DNA of 64,000 nucleotides from the NCBI GenBank assembly GCA_038093515.1, contig JBBPSI010000087.1, positions 33,356 through 97,355 on the forward strand, written 5' to 3'. Source of the DNA: Butyriboletus loyo. Taxonomy: Eukaryota > Basidiomycota > Agaricomycetes > Boletales > Boletaceae. Every line of letters begins with the position of its first letter. Position 1 is the first letter of the stretch. Positions 34,530 through 47,577 of this stretch are shown here, piece by piece. Under the pieces are notes generated by a model, which had not been told where the DNA came from, did no database searches, and worked only from the letters and a program-made list of their open reading frames with translations. The translations under genes and the position numbers were made by a program.

Positions 34530-37500
34530 ATGGATGTCGTCGAGCGCAGTGTTCACTCTTGGATAGCCTCCGAAAAAGACACCGAAGTCGAGAAACTCGT
34601 CGGAGGCATGTCCCTGACCGTAGATACTGTCCTCTACCACATCATGATTGTCTTCTTCAGGCATCTCGTCAGGCAGCGTCACTTTTCTCGATCTTGTCAA
34701 GGCTCTCGGTGAGTACTTGACGTCGGAAGAGGATCACCTGCGGACCAAAGGTGTGTCTTTCAGCAGTACTAGCTGTGGCTCCTCTGACATGTAATAGGCA
34801 TGCAGATGCTTTCTTTGGTGATCGAGCGGTGTCCCAGGGACAAGCTCAATAGACAAGCGGGTATGGATAGTCTCAGAGTCTCCTCCTGACAATGATATTG
34901 ATATCTTCCAGTCCGAGTTCTGACCACATTCTATTGTTCCAAGCTGGAGGACACAGAAACAATCACGCCAGCGCTCAGCGGACTCTCTCAACTCGTTACC
35001 TTCCCCTCTTTTTCGTCCCATGAGGTCACTGATGTTATTTCTGCGTAAGCTTCATCCCTCCACCTCTCGTATACGATTCATAGCTATCGTTTAGAATCTT
35101 CCAGCATGTTAATATGCAGTCATTGGTGCAATCTACCCGTTTTTATGTCTATAGCACTGTAGAGGCTCTCGTGAGCACCTATCGGGACCATCTTAAAAAC
35201 ATGGGGGAGCAGTTTCTTTCAAGTTATGCTGCTTTGGCGTCTGGAGAAAAAGATCCCCGCAACCTCCTTATCGCGTTCAAAATTGCTCGTGTGATTCTGA
35301 CGGACTTTGATGTGTCAAAGCATGTCGAGGTAGGTGCACAATTTGGGAATGATCACTGGAAACATGAACACCGCCTTACACGAGCCAGAGCTACTTTGAC
35401 ATCACGTTTTGCTACTATCCCATCACCTTCCGTCCTCCCCCAAACGATCCATATGGAATTAGCACCGATGATCTCAAAGATTCGCTCAGGTATGTTTTGG
35501 CGTTCCCTGCTCTCTGCTCTCCGATTCACCTGTGAATTGGAACGTGTATCGGAATGCCGCTGAGACACCTTTGAACAGAGCATGTCTCAGTGCATCCACT
35601 TTCGGGTCCCTTGGCATTACTCTGTTCCTTGAAAAGCTTGCGATTGGGTCATCAGTAATCAAGGTTTGCGTTTCCTACAGTAATGATCGCCAAGTAACAT
35701 GATTGCATCATGTATAGCGGGACGTTTTACAAACGATGGCCATTTGCTTTCCTGCTTATGGGATTAGCGTAGCAAAGGAGTTTGGGCGGAAAATCTGGAG
35801 TGCATTGAAACTCGAGGTGTGTATTCCGTTGCTACACGCTGCATTAACGGACCATGTTCCGAGATCTTCGAACCTACGGACTCTTTGACCGAAGAAGTAG
35901 CTTTGGACACCTTACGCACCTTCGTTCGTGTCCTCCAGCCAAGTTCGTCCGATGGTACCGACGATGTCATCGACGCGGTGATTCAAACGATCTGTGCCGA
36001 CTCTCTCGAGGCCATTGGGAAACCCGAGAAAGCACAAGCAAAGGCAGGAATCAAAGCCTTGTGTACGTTTGTCGATGTATCTTGTATGTCGGCGTTTGCC
36101 TTCTTAATGGTGGATTGATGATAGGAACTGACTTAAAGCCAATCAGCGAAACTCGGAAATGATGCGATTCATGACACACTCGACAAATTAACTAAATTGT
36201 TCCATGATCCAGGGGAAGCTTCAAATCGAGCAGCAGTAATCATGCTCTTGACCGACCTTCTAAACGCTTTCGTGGCTTCGGTAACGTCGGAAGCGACGAT
36301 GACCGAACTTCCCTTACTTATATCTTCCCTTCTAACGTCCCACAAGGACGCTGTACTTGGGGTGCTGATCGTCGGATTGAAGTCTTCTTCGACACGTTTA
36401 CCTGCCGTCCATGGACTCTCAAGTCTTATACGTCTTCCCACTCTCCTGACGGACACCGAGATGGGATACATAGTACTCGAAATTGGGGAATTCGTTGGGA
36501 AAGAGCCTGACGAGGTTGAGGATGTTACGTACGTGACTCCATCAAGAACATTTGCTTCGGCATTCTACCAGAGGATACTGATGTTGTTTCAGTACTGATG
36601 TCCTCTCACTGCTGTCCTCAATCGCGATTACGGCCCCACGCTATCTCGCGAATCAAACCCTCCCTTCACTGTTTGCCATGCTCCCTGAACAAGTACCTTC
36701 TAGAGATGCTCAGTCTGAGCGTACGGGGTATTGGCGTGCCCTTTGTGCCTTGAGCAAGCTCTGCGCACATCCAACTCTGTTCGAAACTCTAGTTATCCGA
36801 CTTATAGCCAAGCTTCAGCTGCTTTGTTCTCTATCTGTGTCCCCGGGAGTCTCACCCGGGGGAACGACGAGGGCTGAAGAAGCTGAGTGTAACGCCGCAT
36901 ACGCCCATGCACTTCTCCTGACGCTTGCAAATACACTTTCAATGAAAGTCACCAAAGCACGTCCTGATCCAGACGTCCCTAAGTATGTCGACCAACTGCT
37001 TCCTCACCTTTTCCACCTCTTCCTCGAGGCTGCGGTAACAAGCGAACGACAAATCTTGGAGGATCAAAGGCTATTGCGTGTTGGCGCACGGATTGTGACG
37101 TTAGTGGTGGAAGCACTATCCGTCGAGTAAGTTGTATATCCCTGCGTGTTCGTACATTCACGACCCCGCATAGACAGCAACAAAGCTTCATTGATGGAGT
37201 GGATGCGGCTTTCCTTCACTGTCAAGTTAAAGCTGTTACCGGAGGAGAATTTCCTTCCCCCACAGAGGAGTTCAGACCCACTCATGTTAGTATAATTCCT
37301 CATTTGTTTTGGCCGAGATACTGATCACTGTACAGGCTGATGCTAGTGCACGCCAACGGGAAACAATGATTCTTTTTGCAGCAGCGCATGTTCCTATCCG
37401 CAAGGAGGTACGTAATTTTTCCATGAACTCGTACAAAATGCGTTTTTTGAGTCTTAACCTCCTAGGTGTCGGTAATGAAGAACCCGGACGTTAAAGGACA

Positions 37501-38851
37501 GCTTGTCGTATCAGCATTTCTCGGACACCTTGTTCGGTGGTGCGATTTATCCACCTGTAGCACCCTACAAAGAGAGGCTGCATCCGAGCTATTTTCGACG
37601 CTGGTGAATAAATACACGGATGGTGGGTCATTTACACCTATCCGCAACATGCTTAGATGTGACTTGCCATGGAGATGTTTCTGAATTTCTGGATGAAATG
37701 TTAACAAGTTACTGCTCGACCACTCTCAATAATCCCCGCGTTCCTCCCGAAGCACGGCGTAACGCGATCGACAACTGGGTTCGGGTAAGGTTACACTTGC
37801 ACCGCCAATCCGTGTTGGTTTGCTGAAATCGAATGTAGATAACCAGAGGTTTGGTAGTCCGGTCCCATCCTTTGGCGTTATCATTCGTCGACTCACTGCT
37901 CACTCTTCTTGATGACGATGTCGTAGCCTGGGATGCGGCGCGCGCACTTGGGGCATTGATCGTAGATGATGGAGTTCTGACTAAGCGCAATGGTGCTGTA
38001 CTGAAGGTAGGCGAGAACCGCGCTGAGAATGTTGCCAGGTGTCCTCAGTTCAATACCCTAGATTCTCCATATTCAGAAATATTTCAATGCTGTGTTACTA
38101 AAAGTGATAGACGGCGCGAACAAAGTTGATGGTGTGTCGTTTAATATTACTGTTACACCGCCATGATTTTGACGGGTGAACCTAGGAACGAAGCGAGAGA
38201 TAGCCTATCTCATTGCACTCGCGTCTCTCGTCAATGCAGTTCCGAAATCATTGTATGGAACACAGATACCCACTGTGCGTGCATGCCACATCAGAATTCT
38301 CTTTAACTGATGTATGATCCCATAGCTTATGCCTCTGCTACTACGCGGGCTTGAAGTTGCGAACCCTGAAACACGTTGGCAAATCATCGAGATATTCTCG
38401 AATAATATCGACACTTCCTCAGACGAGAAATTATTGTCGACGTACGCTTCCACCCTCGTAGTTACCATGCTCAAGAATTGCACGGTTGCGGACATGCCAG
38501 AACATGTGAGTGACGAGTGTCTAACATGACATAACATCAGTCATTCGACGACAATGTGTAGAAAGTTCGCGTGGCGACATTGAAGTACCTGGCACTACTG
38601 CCGGATGCAGTACGCTATGACTTTCTTCACCCATACAAGCCCCGCGTTTTGAAGGGCCTTGCGAAGGCATTGGATGATCCCAAAAGAGCAGTGAGAAAGG
38701 AGGCAGTGGACGCTCGGTTCGTCCTTTTGTCTACCCCTTATTTGCGTTGATTGCTGATGACGATCCGACTTGATAGGACGAAATGGTGAGTCGTCCTTGC
38801 GGACCAGAATGAGTCGGCTAACAAATGGATAGGTACAAATACGGTGGTTAA
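34530..38851 (+). CDS. MMS19: MMS19, cytosolic Fe-S cluster targeting factor
   Basis: HEAT-repeat adaptor of the CIA targeting complex, which delivers Fe-S clusters to DNA polymerases and helicases such as XPD. ATG 34530 (MDVVERSVHSWIASEKDTEV), stop 38849-38851. Many short introns; about 1,050 residues estimated. Hallmarks after splicing: TFLDLVKALGEYLTSEEDHL, then LSLVIERCPRDKLNRQAV and LVQSTRFYVYSTVEALVST. The repeats DPRNLLIAFKIARVIL and SVIKRDVLQTMAICFPAYG follow, and the C-terminal block KVRVATLKYLALLP with PKRAVRKEAVDAR. The end is KWYKYGG. Intron 1 (donor GTCCCT near 34610) is weakly defined and was chosen because it keeps the TFLDLVKALGE motif in frame. Confidence 0.9.
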
Positions 38852-39581
38852 GCCATCGCACCAATCCACAACATGATCGAACAGGGGGTGACAGAGTGGC
38901 AAAGGAAGGACAAGCTGTAGATTTCAAAGCGCCTACTAAGTGATGGTGGGCCCAACGATACGAATGTAGAATGGAATGAATAAAATATATGTCAAGTCTG
39001 GAACTCATCTTGAAAATGAGTACTTGAAAAGAGTCATTGGTTTAAATCCACCTTTTTATAATTATTAATCTCACTCGGGTAAGGTCTACCTAAAAGAAGT
39101 TGAAGTTTACGCCAAGTTTACACAATAATTTATTTTACAAAAACAACCTTTGCAAAGTGGTCAACGTTAGTGCGATCTTGAAGGTCGACCACACGCAGGT
39201 TTATGCGTGCTTCAAGTTGATACATAACTTGTCTGTCAGAAAAAGACATTTCCGCTAGGGAATTAATGCACTGGTCACCGGCAGCTAGCACAGTGGGACA
39301 AGGTGGAAGGATATCGTTAATGCCCTCTTGAAGTGGATAGCAAGGGTTGGGATCCGGGACAGGCTTTCACGCCTGAAACCTGCTGATCACCCACGAAACC
39401 CATGCCACACCTGTAATTAGAACGGGTAATGACCTTCGCAGGCTCGTTCTCTACCTGTCGCGCTGCGAAATAATGATAACATTCGCCAAGGTATAACAGG
39501 ACATGAGGACTACAGTATAAGCAAGTATTTTTATGTCAACGTGTCCCTAAACCAGAGCGGGCGTACCATCGGGAAATATGT
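38852..39581. other. convergent intergenic region, no gene seen
   Basis: These 730 bp lie between the stop codons of MMS19 and ATP1. AT-rich patches near 39055-39135. No repeat, RNA or gene recognised. Confidence 0.5.
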
Positions 39582-41703
39582 CTATGATGTAAAGGAAGAA
39601 ACGTGGTCCTCGACGACCTTCTTAATTTTAGCCTCCAGCTCGGGTGTGACATTGCCGGCCGAGATCTCCTCGAGGAGGGGTGATTGCGCGCTAGTCAAAT
39701 GTGATCTGAACTCGGCTTCCCACTGGGTGATCTTGTCGACGGGAATGGAGTCAAGCTAGAAGACAGATGAGGCACTGGGCTCTCGTAAGAAATAAAAGCA
39801 ACGCACCAGACCATTGACACCAGCATAAATGATGGGTACTTGAATCTCCATTGGAAGAGGTTGGTATTGGCCTTGCTCTTTGAATCAACCGTGAGTATAG
39901 TCAACTCCACCGCGAAAAAGAATACGTACTGAGAAGCTCAGTCAACCGGGAACCACGGCTCAGCAAGAAGCGGGTGGAAGCATCGAGGTCAGAACCGAAC
40001 TGGGCAAACGCCGCCACTTCACGATACTGGGCAAGGTAGAGCTTGAGAGATCCGGCGAACTTCTTCATAATCTTACTATCGAGGGACGAGCGATGAGAAA
40101 ACTATGGGAACACAGGACACAACTACTCACGTCTGAGCAGCCGAGCCGACGCGAGATACCGAAAGACCGACGTTAATGGCAGGACGGACGCCACGGAAGA
40201 AAAGTTCTGCCTCCAAGAAGATTTGACCATCGGTGATAGAGATAACCTGACGCGAAAGAAGATGAGACGATGAAAGAAAAAGATAAATCAAGGGCACTGA
40301 CATTAGTAGGGATATATGCAGAGACGTCACCACCTTGAGTCTCAATGATAGGGAGGGCGGTCAGGGAACCCCCACCAAACTTTTCGCTCATCTTTGCAGC
40401 ACGCTCGAGAAGACGAGAGTGGAGGTAGAAGACGTCACCGGGATAAGCCTCACGACCGGGGGGACGACGGAGCAAGAGGGACATCTGACGATAGGCGACC
40501 GCCTGCTTAGACAAGTCATCGTAGATAATGAGGGCTATGTGATGATGTTAGTGATTTTACACTACACAAACCTCATTTACTTACCGTGTTTGCCGTTATC
40601 GCGGAACCATTCACCCATGGCACAGCCAGAGAAGGGAGCGAGGTACTGCAGGGGAGCAGCTTCCGATGCGGTGGCAGCGACGATGATAGAGTACTTCATA
40701 GCGTCGTTCTCCTCAAGGGTCTTGACGAGTTGTGCAACAGTGGAACGCTTCTGGCCAACAGCAACGTAGACACAGTAGAGCTTCTTCTCCTCGTCCTTGC
40801 CCTCATTCCATCGCTTCTGGTTAAGGATTGTATCAATGGCAACGGCGGTTTTTCCAGTTTGACGGTCACCAATGATGAGTTCACGCTGACCACGACCAAT
40901 AGGAACCATGGCATCAATTGGCTTGAGACCGGTCATCATGGGCTGGTTAACGGAACGACGGGGAAGGATACCGGGAGCCTTCAAGGAAGCACGACGACGT
41001 TCGGCAGCCTCGATAGGGCCCTTGCCATCGATTGGGTTACCGAGAGCGTCCACAACACGACCAAGAAGACCGGGGCCGACGGGGACATCGACGATTTGAC
41101 CAGTGCGTTTGACGGTGTCACCCTCCTTGATGAGACGATCGTTACCGAAGATGGAAACACCAACGTTGTCTGCCTCCAAGTTCAAACACATGCCGCGAAC
41201 ACCAGAAGAGAATTCAACCATCTCCTCAGCTGCATACAATGATTATTTGAGGTCCAGGTCAAATGGAGGACACTTTACCTTGCACATTCTTGAGACCCCA
41301 AACGCGTCCGATACCATCACCAACACCTGAGAAGATAGTTCAGAGGGTGATAAACTCCCAGAGCGTGAAAACCAACGCACTCAAAACGCGACCGGTCTCC
41401 TCGACGTTTCCACCGAGGGACGCGCCCGAGATGCGGGACTCTAGTATTGAGGAAACCTCGGATGCAGCTGCGGAGCAGAAAGTTGAATGAAAATGACGGA
41501 GAAAGTAAGCGCCCTGTAAGGGTGAGGGAAAGAAAGTACAGACCAGGCTTGGCGGTAGCATATGTCCTCGCAGTGACCGCGCTGTTCTGTTGGATAGAAA
41601 AAGTTGAGAGCGGAATGAATGGGATAAAAGTTGGCAAACGGACTCTGGGGACAGCAGCCAAGGCAACCTTGCGGGCCGAGTTTCGTAGAGCGATTCTGTG
41701 CAT
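39582..41703 (-). CDS. ATP1: mitochondrial F1-ATP synthase subunit alpha
   Basis: Nucleotide-binding, non-catalytic alpha subunit of F1. ATG 41703-41701 ([20 protein letters not shown]) starts an Arg-rich presequence. The frame is open for 19 codons upstream, but that start would intrude into the promoter. About nine introns. The mature part contains [28 protein letters not shown] (P-loop), [15 protein letters not shown] and [18 protein letters not shown]. The family signature [18 protein letters not shown] and [11 protein letters not shown] are also present. The C-terminus [17 protein letters not shown] ends at the stop 39582-39584. The product is about 540 residues, as expected. An open frame on the opposite strand (40586-41242) is a shadow of the highly conserved core. 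Divergent from mitochondrial bL21m, 119 bp apart. Confidence 0.96.
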
Positions 41704-41822
41704 TGTCCGGGAGAGGCAAAGGTGAAGATGAGAGTTAGGGAATTCTCGGGTTAACACCAAAAACTAGAGATTTCGATCGCCGACTCAATTACTTGGGTAG
41801 GCGCGTGGCAAAGAGTGCGACG

Positions 41823-42353
41823 ATGTTTTGGTCATGGCGACCTGGCACGTTCGCAGTTGGCTCTCTCAGACGTTCCGCAAAGGTGAGCCCGTCCACCCGT
41901 CCATCCTCGCCATCTCTGCTCACCATCATATCTCAAGCCGCGACCTCCTCCTTCCACTCCGCCCCGGGCTCTACCGCCGCAGCATTGAGCCTCGTCCGTT
42001 CCCAGCCGTCCCAATATGTCATCGCTTCGGTCGTCGGGAGAAAATACATACTAACTCCACGCGACGTCCTCACCGTTCCTCACCTCAAAGACGTCCGCGT
42101 TGGTGACATACTCCATCTCCGTGACATCCATGAAATCGGCTCACGTGAATACACCCTGCGAGGCGACCCACTCATTCCGCGGAACCACATCAAGGTGGAG
42201 GCTACCGTAATAGAGCACACCAAGGGGAAAATGGAAGTAGTCTTTAAGAAGAAACGGAGAAAGGGATACCAAAAGACCATCAAGAATAAGCATCCGTTCA
42301 CACGTCTGCGCATTGGGCCTATCCAGTTCACAAACCTCCCGTTGTCATCATAG
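41823..42353 (+). CDS. MRPL21: mitochondrial large-subunit ribosomal protein bL21m
   Basis: Single exon, 176 residues. The frame is open a little upstream, but the first ATG is 41823 (MFWSWRPGTFAVGSLRRSAK), giving a basic presequence. The conserved part begins QYVIASVVGRKYILTPRDVL and includes VRVGDILHLRDIHEIGSREY. The end has the bL21 signature GKMEVVFKKKRRKGYQKTIK followed by HPFTRLRI. Yeast calls this protein Mrpl49. It shares a 119 bp promoter region with ATP1. Confidence 0.93.
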   Translation: MFWSWRPGTFAVGSLRRSAKVSPSTRPSSPSLLTIISQAATSSFHSAPGSTAAALSLVRSQPSQYVIASVVGRKYILTPRDVLTVPHLKDVRVGDILHLRDIHEIGSREYTLRGDPLIPRNHIKVEATVIEHTKGKMEVVFKKKRRKGYQKTIKNKHPFTRLRIGPIQFTNLPLSS

Positions 42354-44302
42354 CGCGTAAAAAAAATCCAGTTGTGTCATCGCATAGCACAACTTTAATC
42401 ATCAACCGTTTTTCCATGCAAGATTTACGTCCAGTCCTGTGTTAGACATGCGACTGCTAGCACGTCAGCGCAGTTAGTTGCGACATTTCGCTGCCTTGCT
42501 CATGAGTGTACAGATACGCCAATCTCGTCATACGCGTCACTATGGATCACCTGAACTCAAGCAATTCATATGGTACATATTGCTCACTACAGTGCATTTA
42601 CCGATCCAACCATGGAAATGACTCAATGGATGACGAGAATCCGAATCTGAACAGTTGCGTCGACAAAAATCATGGAGGGTACGAGGGGACAGCTATGATG
42701 GAACCTGACTTGATCTGTGAAACTTTTAGATCAAGTACCATATTCCCCGACGCCTAAAACACTCACGGATGTGGCATGCCCCTCACCTGTCATGATCGAT
42801 CACCCTAGATATCTATCCTGGGACGCGATGCTGTCTCAATACGACTGTCGTTCGGTGAGATGCGTGCTCACAGATGCGCGTCTTGGAGCTCTTATTGGGC
42901 GATGGTTCCTGTTGGCTTTTACACCACGAACTGGCTATTAACTCAACTGCAACGGTGCTAGATTCACTCAATGGGGTGGCCACCAAAAAGGGTTGGTCAC
43001 TATTCCCAAACGACGATCTTCGAACGGCAGGTCCTTCGGTTACAAATTATGATCTTGTAGCTCCCCCGCTATCTATTGGAGGTGCTGCCTATACCGTTTC
43101 TGACTACCAAAGCACGGTCCGCGGTGAAAGTATGAAAACCGCTTGTTCGGGGTTGGGTTCGTACGACGGATCAATAATACTCCCCGCCACCAAACATGAC
43201 GGACATTTCTAGATGGGTTCTACAGGCCTATCGTCTTTTCGATTCGCACCCTGATGAAGGCTATTGGTAAACATTTCTTTGCCATGAAATTTCTTCCAAA
43301 GGTATCCCTTTTCCAAGGCGTTGTGGTTCAGAATTCCATGCCCGCGCCAGTCCAAAGCGTGGCCCAAACGTGCAACACCTTTGTAGCTAATTCAAGACAC
43401 CACCTCCATGCTGCGGAAGTGAGCATACCTCATCTCAGCCTCACTACCACACTCCCGTCCCACTTGTCTGATTCGGGTCCCAGCCCGTTCAGTGTCGTCG
43501 AAAGCTCACAACATAAAGACACCGGATTCTGACCAGAAACGATGAATGGAATGCATTGATGCGCCTTTTTATTTTACGCCGACATGTCTGCTTGATCATC
43601 CCGTGGACGCTTTGGATTCAGTGTGAGATACAGTAGACTTTCTCATGCAATAATGCATAGCGTCGGGGAGCTGCACTTGCGCCCTCTCCCAGCCTGAACT
43701 TCACACTCGGATGACGCATAAATCTCATAGTGCATCAACGTTTGCCGCTCCCGGTGCTATGCGTTATGAGAAAGTTTTATGGATCTCCAACGAGTGCGTG
43801 AACTGAGAACACGGGAAACAATCAACCGCTCGTCCCAGCAAGTTGGAGTTCCTTACGCGCATACTGCCGACCGGAGAAGTGCGAGCTTGCGGTCAGGAAG
43901 CTGTCTGATCACGGTCAGACTCCGCTAGTCAGTCAGCCCTTACTCGCCGTATTGCGCCTCGATCGATCGATTGGTCAACCGGACATTGCTGTGTAATGTT
44001 ACACGCACTCTGTTCTTCCGAGTCGTCGTGCTTGCATCCGACGTCTCATCTAATTGTATTGTGAAGGAATCCCAACCATAGAAAACAACCAAAGGGAATG
44101 TGAAAACGTACAAGTTTGCCGGGCATAATCTCCGTCCCACACGATTTCCCAGACCATCTGGACCTTGGCTTAATCACCGTTGTTTGTAGGTCACGATCAG
44201 AAAAAACATGATTCCTACTAGAGTCAAAAGTCTGACGAGTCAACTGCAGGATTCACGAGGCCAGGACTGGGCGAGTCAACGATGCGTACATCCAACATTC
44301 CA
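42354..44302. other. 1.95 kb gene-poor region
   Basis: The largest gap of the window. The first part (about 42542-43532) holds several short protein-like frames, listed separately. From 43533 to 44302 I see nothing supportable. It ends at the stop codon of PRP40. Confidence 0.45.
42542..43532 (+). pseudogene. possible degenerate or unresolved spliced gene
   Basis: Protein-like segments occur in three frames, one after another. ATG 42542 starts MDHLNSSNSYGTYCSLQC, with a Cys pair of the YCSxxC type seen in fungal zinc-ribbon-like proteins. Near 42730 a second frame reads VPYSPTPKTLTDVACPSPVM. A third near 43000 reads KKGWSLFPNDDLRTAGPS. I could not find introns that join them without a stop: the best GT..AG pair (about 42680-42730) leads into TAA. 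It may be a decayed gene, or a real one whose introns I misplaced. No function can be given. Confidence 0.3.
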
Positions 44303-47300
44303 TTATATCTCCCCCTCCTCCGGGGTCTCAGCCCTACGCGACCTCTCCCCCTTGTGCTCCTTCGGTTCGTCAACTTCGTGGTCGTATCTTGCTCGCTTTA
44401 CAAAGACTCGGTAACTAAATTCCTCAAAATGTTGATAGACACACCTTCTCCGCCCTCTCACTATACCCTTTGTCTTCATGTTTCGATGAGTCGCGTCCCA
44501 CATCTCTGCTTCGTTCGCGTTTTTCCCGGTCTCTATCTCCCTCCTCATCTTCGTTTCCATAAGGGGGTGCATCATCATACCCACGCCCATATGCATGGTC
44601 TCTTGAGCTTCGGCGAGGTCGCCGTCTGTCATCCTTCCCATCTCGCTCGTCTCGAGGGTGCTTGGAAGATCGATAGTCTCGGTCTCGATCTTTGTCCCGC
44701 TCAGAATGTCCATGGTCGCGGGAGTACGTGTCATGTTCGTCTACGCGGTGATGGTGCCGAGAGCTGCGCATCTCCCTATCCCTGTCGCGATCACGGTCAC
44801 GATCGCCACGATCCCTATCGCGTTCTCGGTCCCTGTCGCGCTCATAGTCCCGCCCCTTGTCGCGGTATGAGTCACGATCGCGCTCTCGGTCCCTGTCCCG
44901 CTCTCGCTCGCGTTCTCTATCACGGTCGCGATCCCTATCACCATCGCGGGGCGGTTCCTTGCGCTTCCTGCTTGTGGTAGATGCGCCATCTTCTGATGCG
45001 GCTTCCCGGAGGCGCTCTTTTTGCCTCTTCATAAACTTGGCAAAAGCAGTACGTCGACCTTCCTCATCCTCAATGGCCTTGTACTCTGGAAGATGCTCAA
45101 TTAAGGGTACCACCTGGGAACATTTGTGGAGTTGCATGGGTCAAAAGGGGACATGTATAAGAAATTAAACCCACAGCTTCATATGCCAGGTTGATATCGA
45201 TAGCATCCGGGAGTTTCTTGAGTGCGTAGCGAAGGTCATCTTGGAGGTGTCTTTGCCTACGTTCGTAACGGCGTTTCTCGTCTTGTTGCTTCTTGACGGC
45301 TTGGTCGTGCAACTGCAAAATGGCTCAGTGACAATCAGTGACAAAAACAAGTCGAGGTGAAAACACTTACGCAACGGAACACCTCTTGGAGGTCCTCCTC
45401 ATTCAGCTTCCTGCCTGACTCGGGATCCCTTCTAATCCTTTTCACGAACTCCCCCAGAGTCGATTGCGCGATGACTACTGCAACTTTGGCCGCATCCTCT
45501 GGTGAGTCGTTTGGCACTTCTACCCGACGAATGCATTCCTCAGCGGTAGCAATCTTTGCATCGAGCTTTTGGTCAAGTTGATCAACAACATCCCAAAAAA
45601 GTTCCAATGGATTGGAACCAGGTTTCCCCAGAAGATTGAGATAACGCTCATCTGAAGCGAATGTGGGGTAAACCTGGCGCCATTTCGAGCGCGCCTTGAC
45701 CTTGCTTGCATCGATTAATTCTTGAAGGAGAGCCTGCGAGTGATCAGAACGAACCCATGTCGCGCGCGTGAAACAAGAACTGCATTACTTACCTTGAACG
45801 CCTCGCGCGCTTTCCTTTCTAAACGGATCTTCTCCACCTGGGTACGTCGCATCTGTTCCTCAAACTCGCGTTCTTTGACTCGACTATAGTCCTCAAACGC
45901 GAGAAGTATATCCAGCGTGGGGAGCCTTTGCAGCTCTTCATCACTCTGCCATTCTTCGGATTGGATGACCATTTCGTGAGCTTTGCGCCATCGCGTAAGT
46001 ACATCGACGCCTAGCTCTTTGAAAAGGGTTACAATCTTGGAAATACTGCGTGCTCGAGCTGCCCTAGTTTCTTGCTACCCTCAGCGATCAGCATACGGTG
46101 AGCGAAACAGTAAATATATGATCATGAACGAAAACGCACCACTTCACGCTGTTTGAGTTCTGCGACATATTCTTCAAATATGAGCTTTCTCTCTGCTTCG
46201 ATCTTTGCTTGCTGCCATATTGGATGTTGTGAAAAGAGCTTGTCGGCTGTGGAAAATGTGGTGTAATGAAAGACGTTGGGGTTGCCTTTGAGCATGTTCC
46301 TTATTGCGGGACGTAGCTTGGACAATCGGGTTTCCCTCTCTTCTTCCTCTTTCGCACGAAGACCATCAGTAAACTGTGATACGAGTCGTCATTACTCCGT
46401 CATGCAAGGGTGGAGAGGAACATGGTCACTAACCTTTTGCCAAGCTGCTTTTTTCTCAGCGAGTGTATTCAGCGCTTTATACAAAGGATCGGTGATGATA
46501 GCCCTCATAGTTTGATCCCAACTCCAATCTGCATCAACGCCTGCTTTCCTTAACAAATGCATAAATGCCTTTTCGCCCTCTTCAAAGGTCGTGAAGCCGT
46601 TGTGAGGAATCACCGGATCATCAGGGAGGTTTGGTCGGGCGGGAAGGACGCTGCCCGAGGAAAATGGGAGGACCGAACCAATGTGAGAAACCGTGCCATC
46701 TGCGCCGTTTGCGAGGGTAGTTGAAGACGGGGTAGCGGGGGTACCAGTGGATTGGGCGGTGGAATTTTGGGCGACAGTAGACGACGCTGCGGGACTGAAA
46801 AAAAAGATCATCCTGCAAACGACACAACAACAGAAGAACAGCCTTACACGGAACTGGCCAGCACGAGCTGGTTACCCTGGGCTTCCTTCTCTACTTTCTC
46901 GAGGAGAAGTAGGAGTTCATCTGGCATGTCCCACTTGGATTCTTTTGATTCGGTCTAGATAGACATGTGGTTGAGTGTTGAGCTGAAACGAAGAGAAAGA
47001 AATGAATGGGGTATACGTTATAATAGTATTTCCTTCCTCCGGAGAAGTATTCCTTCCATTTTGTTTTCGTCAGGGCACGCTGTGATATAAAGCTAAGCAG
47101 GGAATATAAACCGGGAGAAAATATCTAACCTCGAATGGAGTTTTAAGATCTGTGATAAAGTTGAGATGGTAGTCGGCCAGTTGTATGATCGGTGCTTACC
47201 GTCCGGTTTCTCCCAAACGCTCTCTCGGGTCGCTGTGTTGAACCAATAAGTCCGCCCTTCGGGATTGCGATGTTCGGTCTACCAACCAAGTGATCAGTCC

Positions 47301-47340
47301 GGGTTGGTTGGCGAAAGGACTCGAAGACACTGACCCACAT
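44303..47340 (-). CDS. PRP40: PRP40, U1 snRNP WW/FF-domain splicing factor
   Basis: Bridges the 5' splice site and branch-point complexes in early spliceosome assembly. ATG 47340-47338; exon 1 is just ATGTGG (MW), then an intron of about 50 nt leads to [20 protein letters not shown], the first WW domain. A second WW domain is split by introns around 47030 and 46930 (KWDMPDEL). About five FF domains follow, e.g. [14 protein letters not shown] and [17 protein letters not shown]. The C-terminal 180 residues are an RD/RE low-complexity tail (44690-44960). The last intron joins SERAEK to [16 protein letters not shown], ending AETPEEGEI at 44303. About 790 residues. Confidence 0.92.
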
Positions 47341-47577
47341 GACGACTCTGGCGACCGCGACAAAAGCGTATACTACCAAGTGCGTCGGCGAGCCTTTGCC
47401 GATCACCGCCACCATTTTCAAGCGGCGATCAAACTGACCAGTTTTTCAATTGATTGCCAATGCCTACAAGAATTTGAGATGGAAGGTTACGTCTACATAC
47501 TGATCATGTCTCGCTGGTACTTTATGGTTTATGCCCGGGAGTTGATAACAATATTTCAAAGAGGCATACGGGAAAAC

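Noticed and set aside
40586..41242. 218-codon plus-strand frame
   Set aside because: Antisense of the highly conserved ATP1 core.
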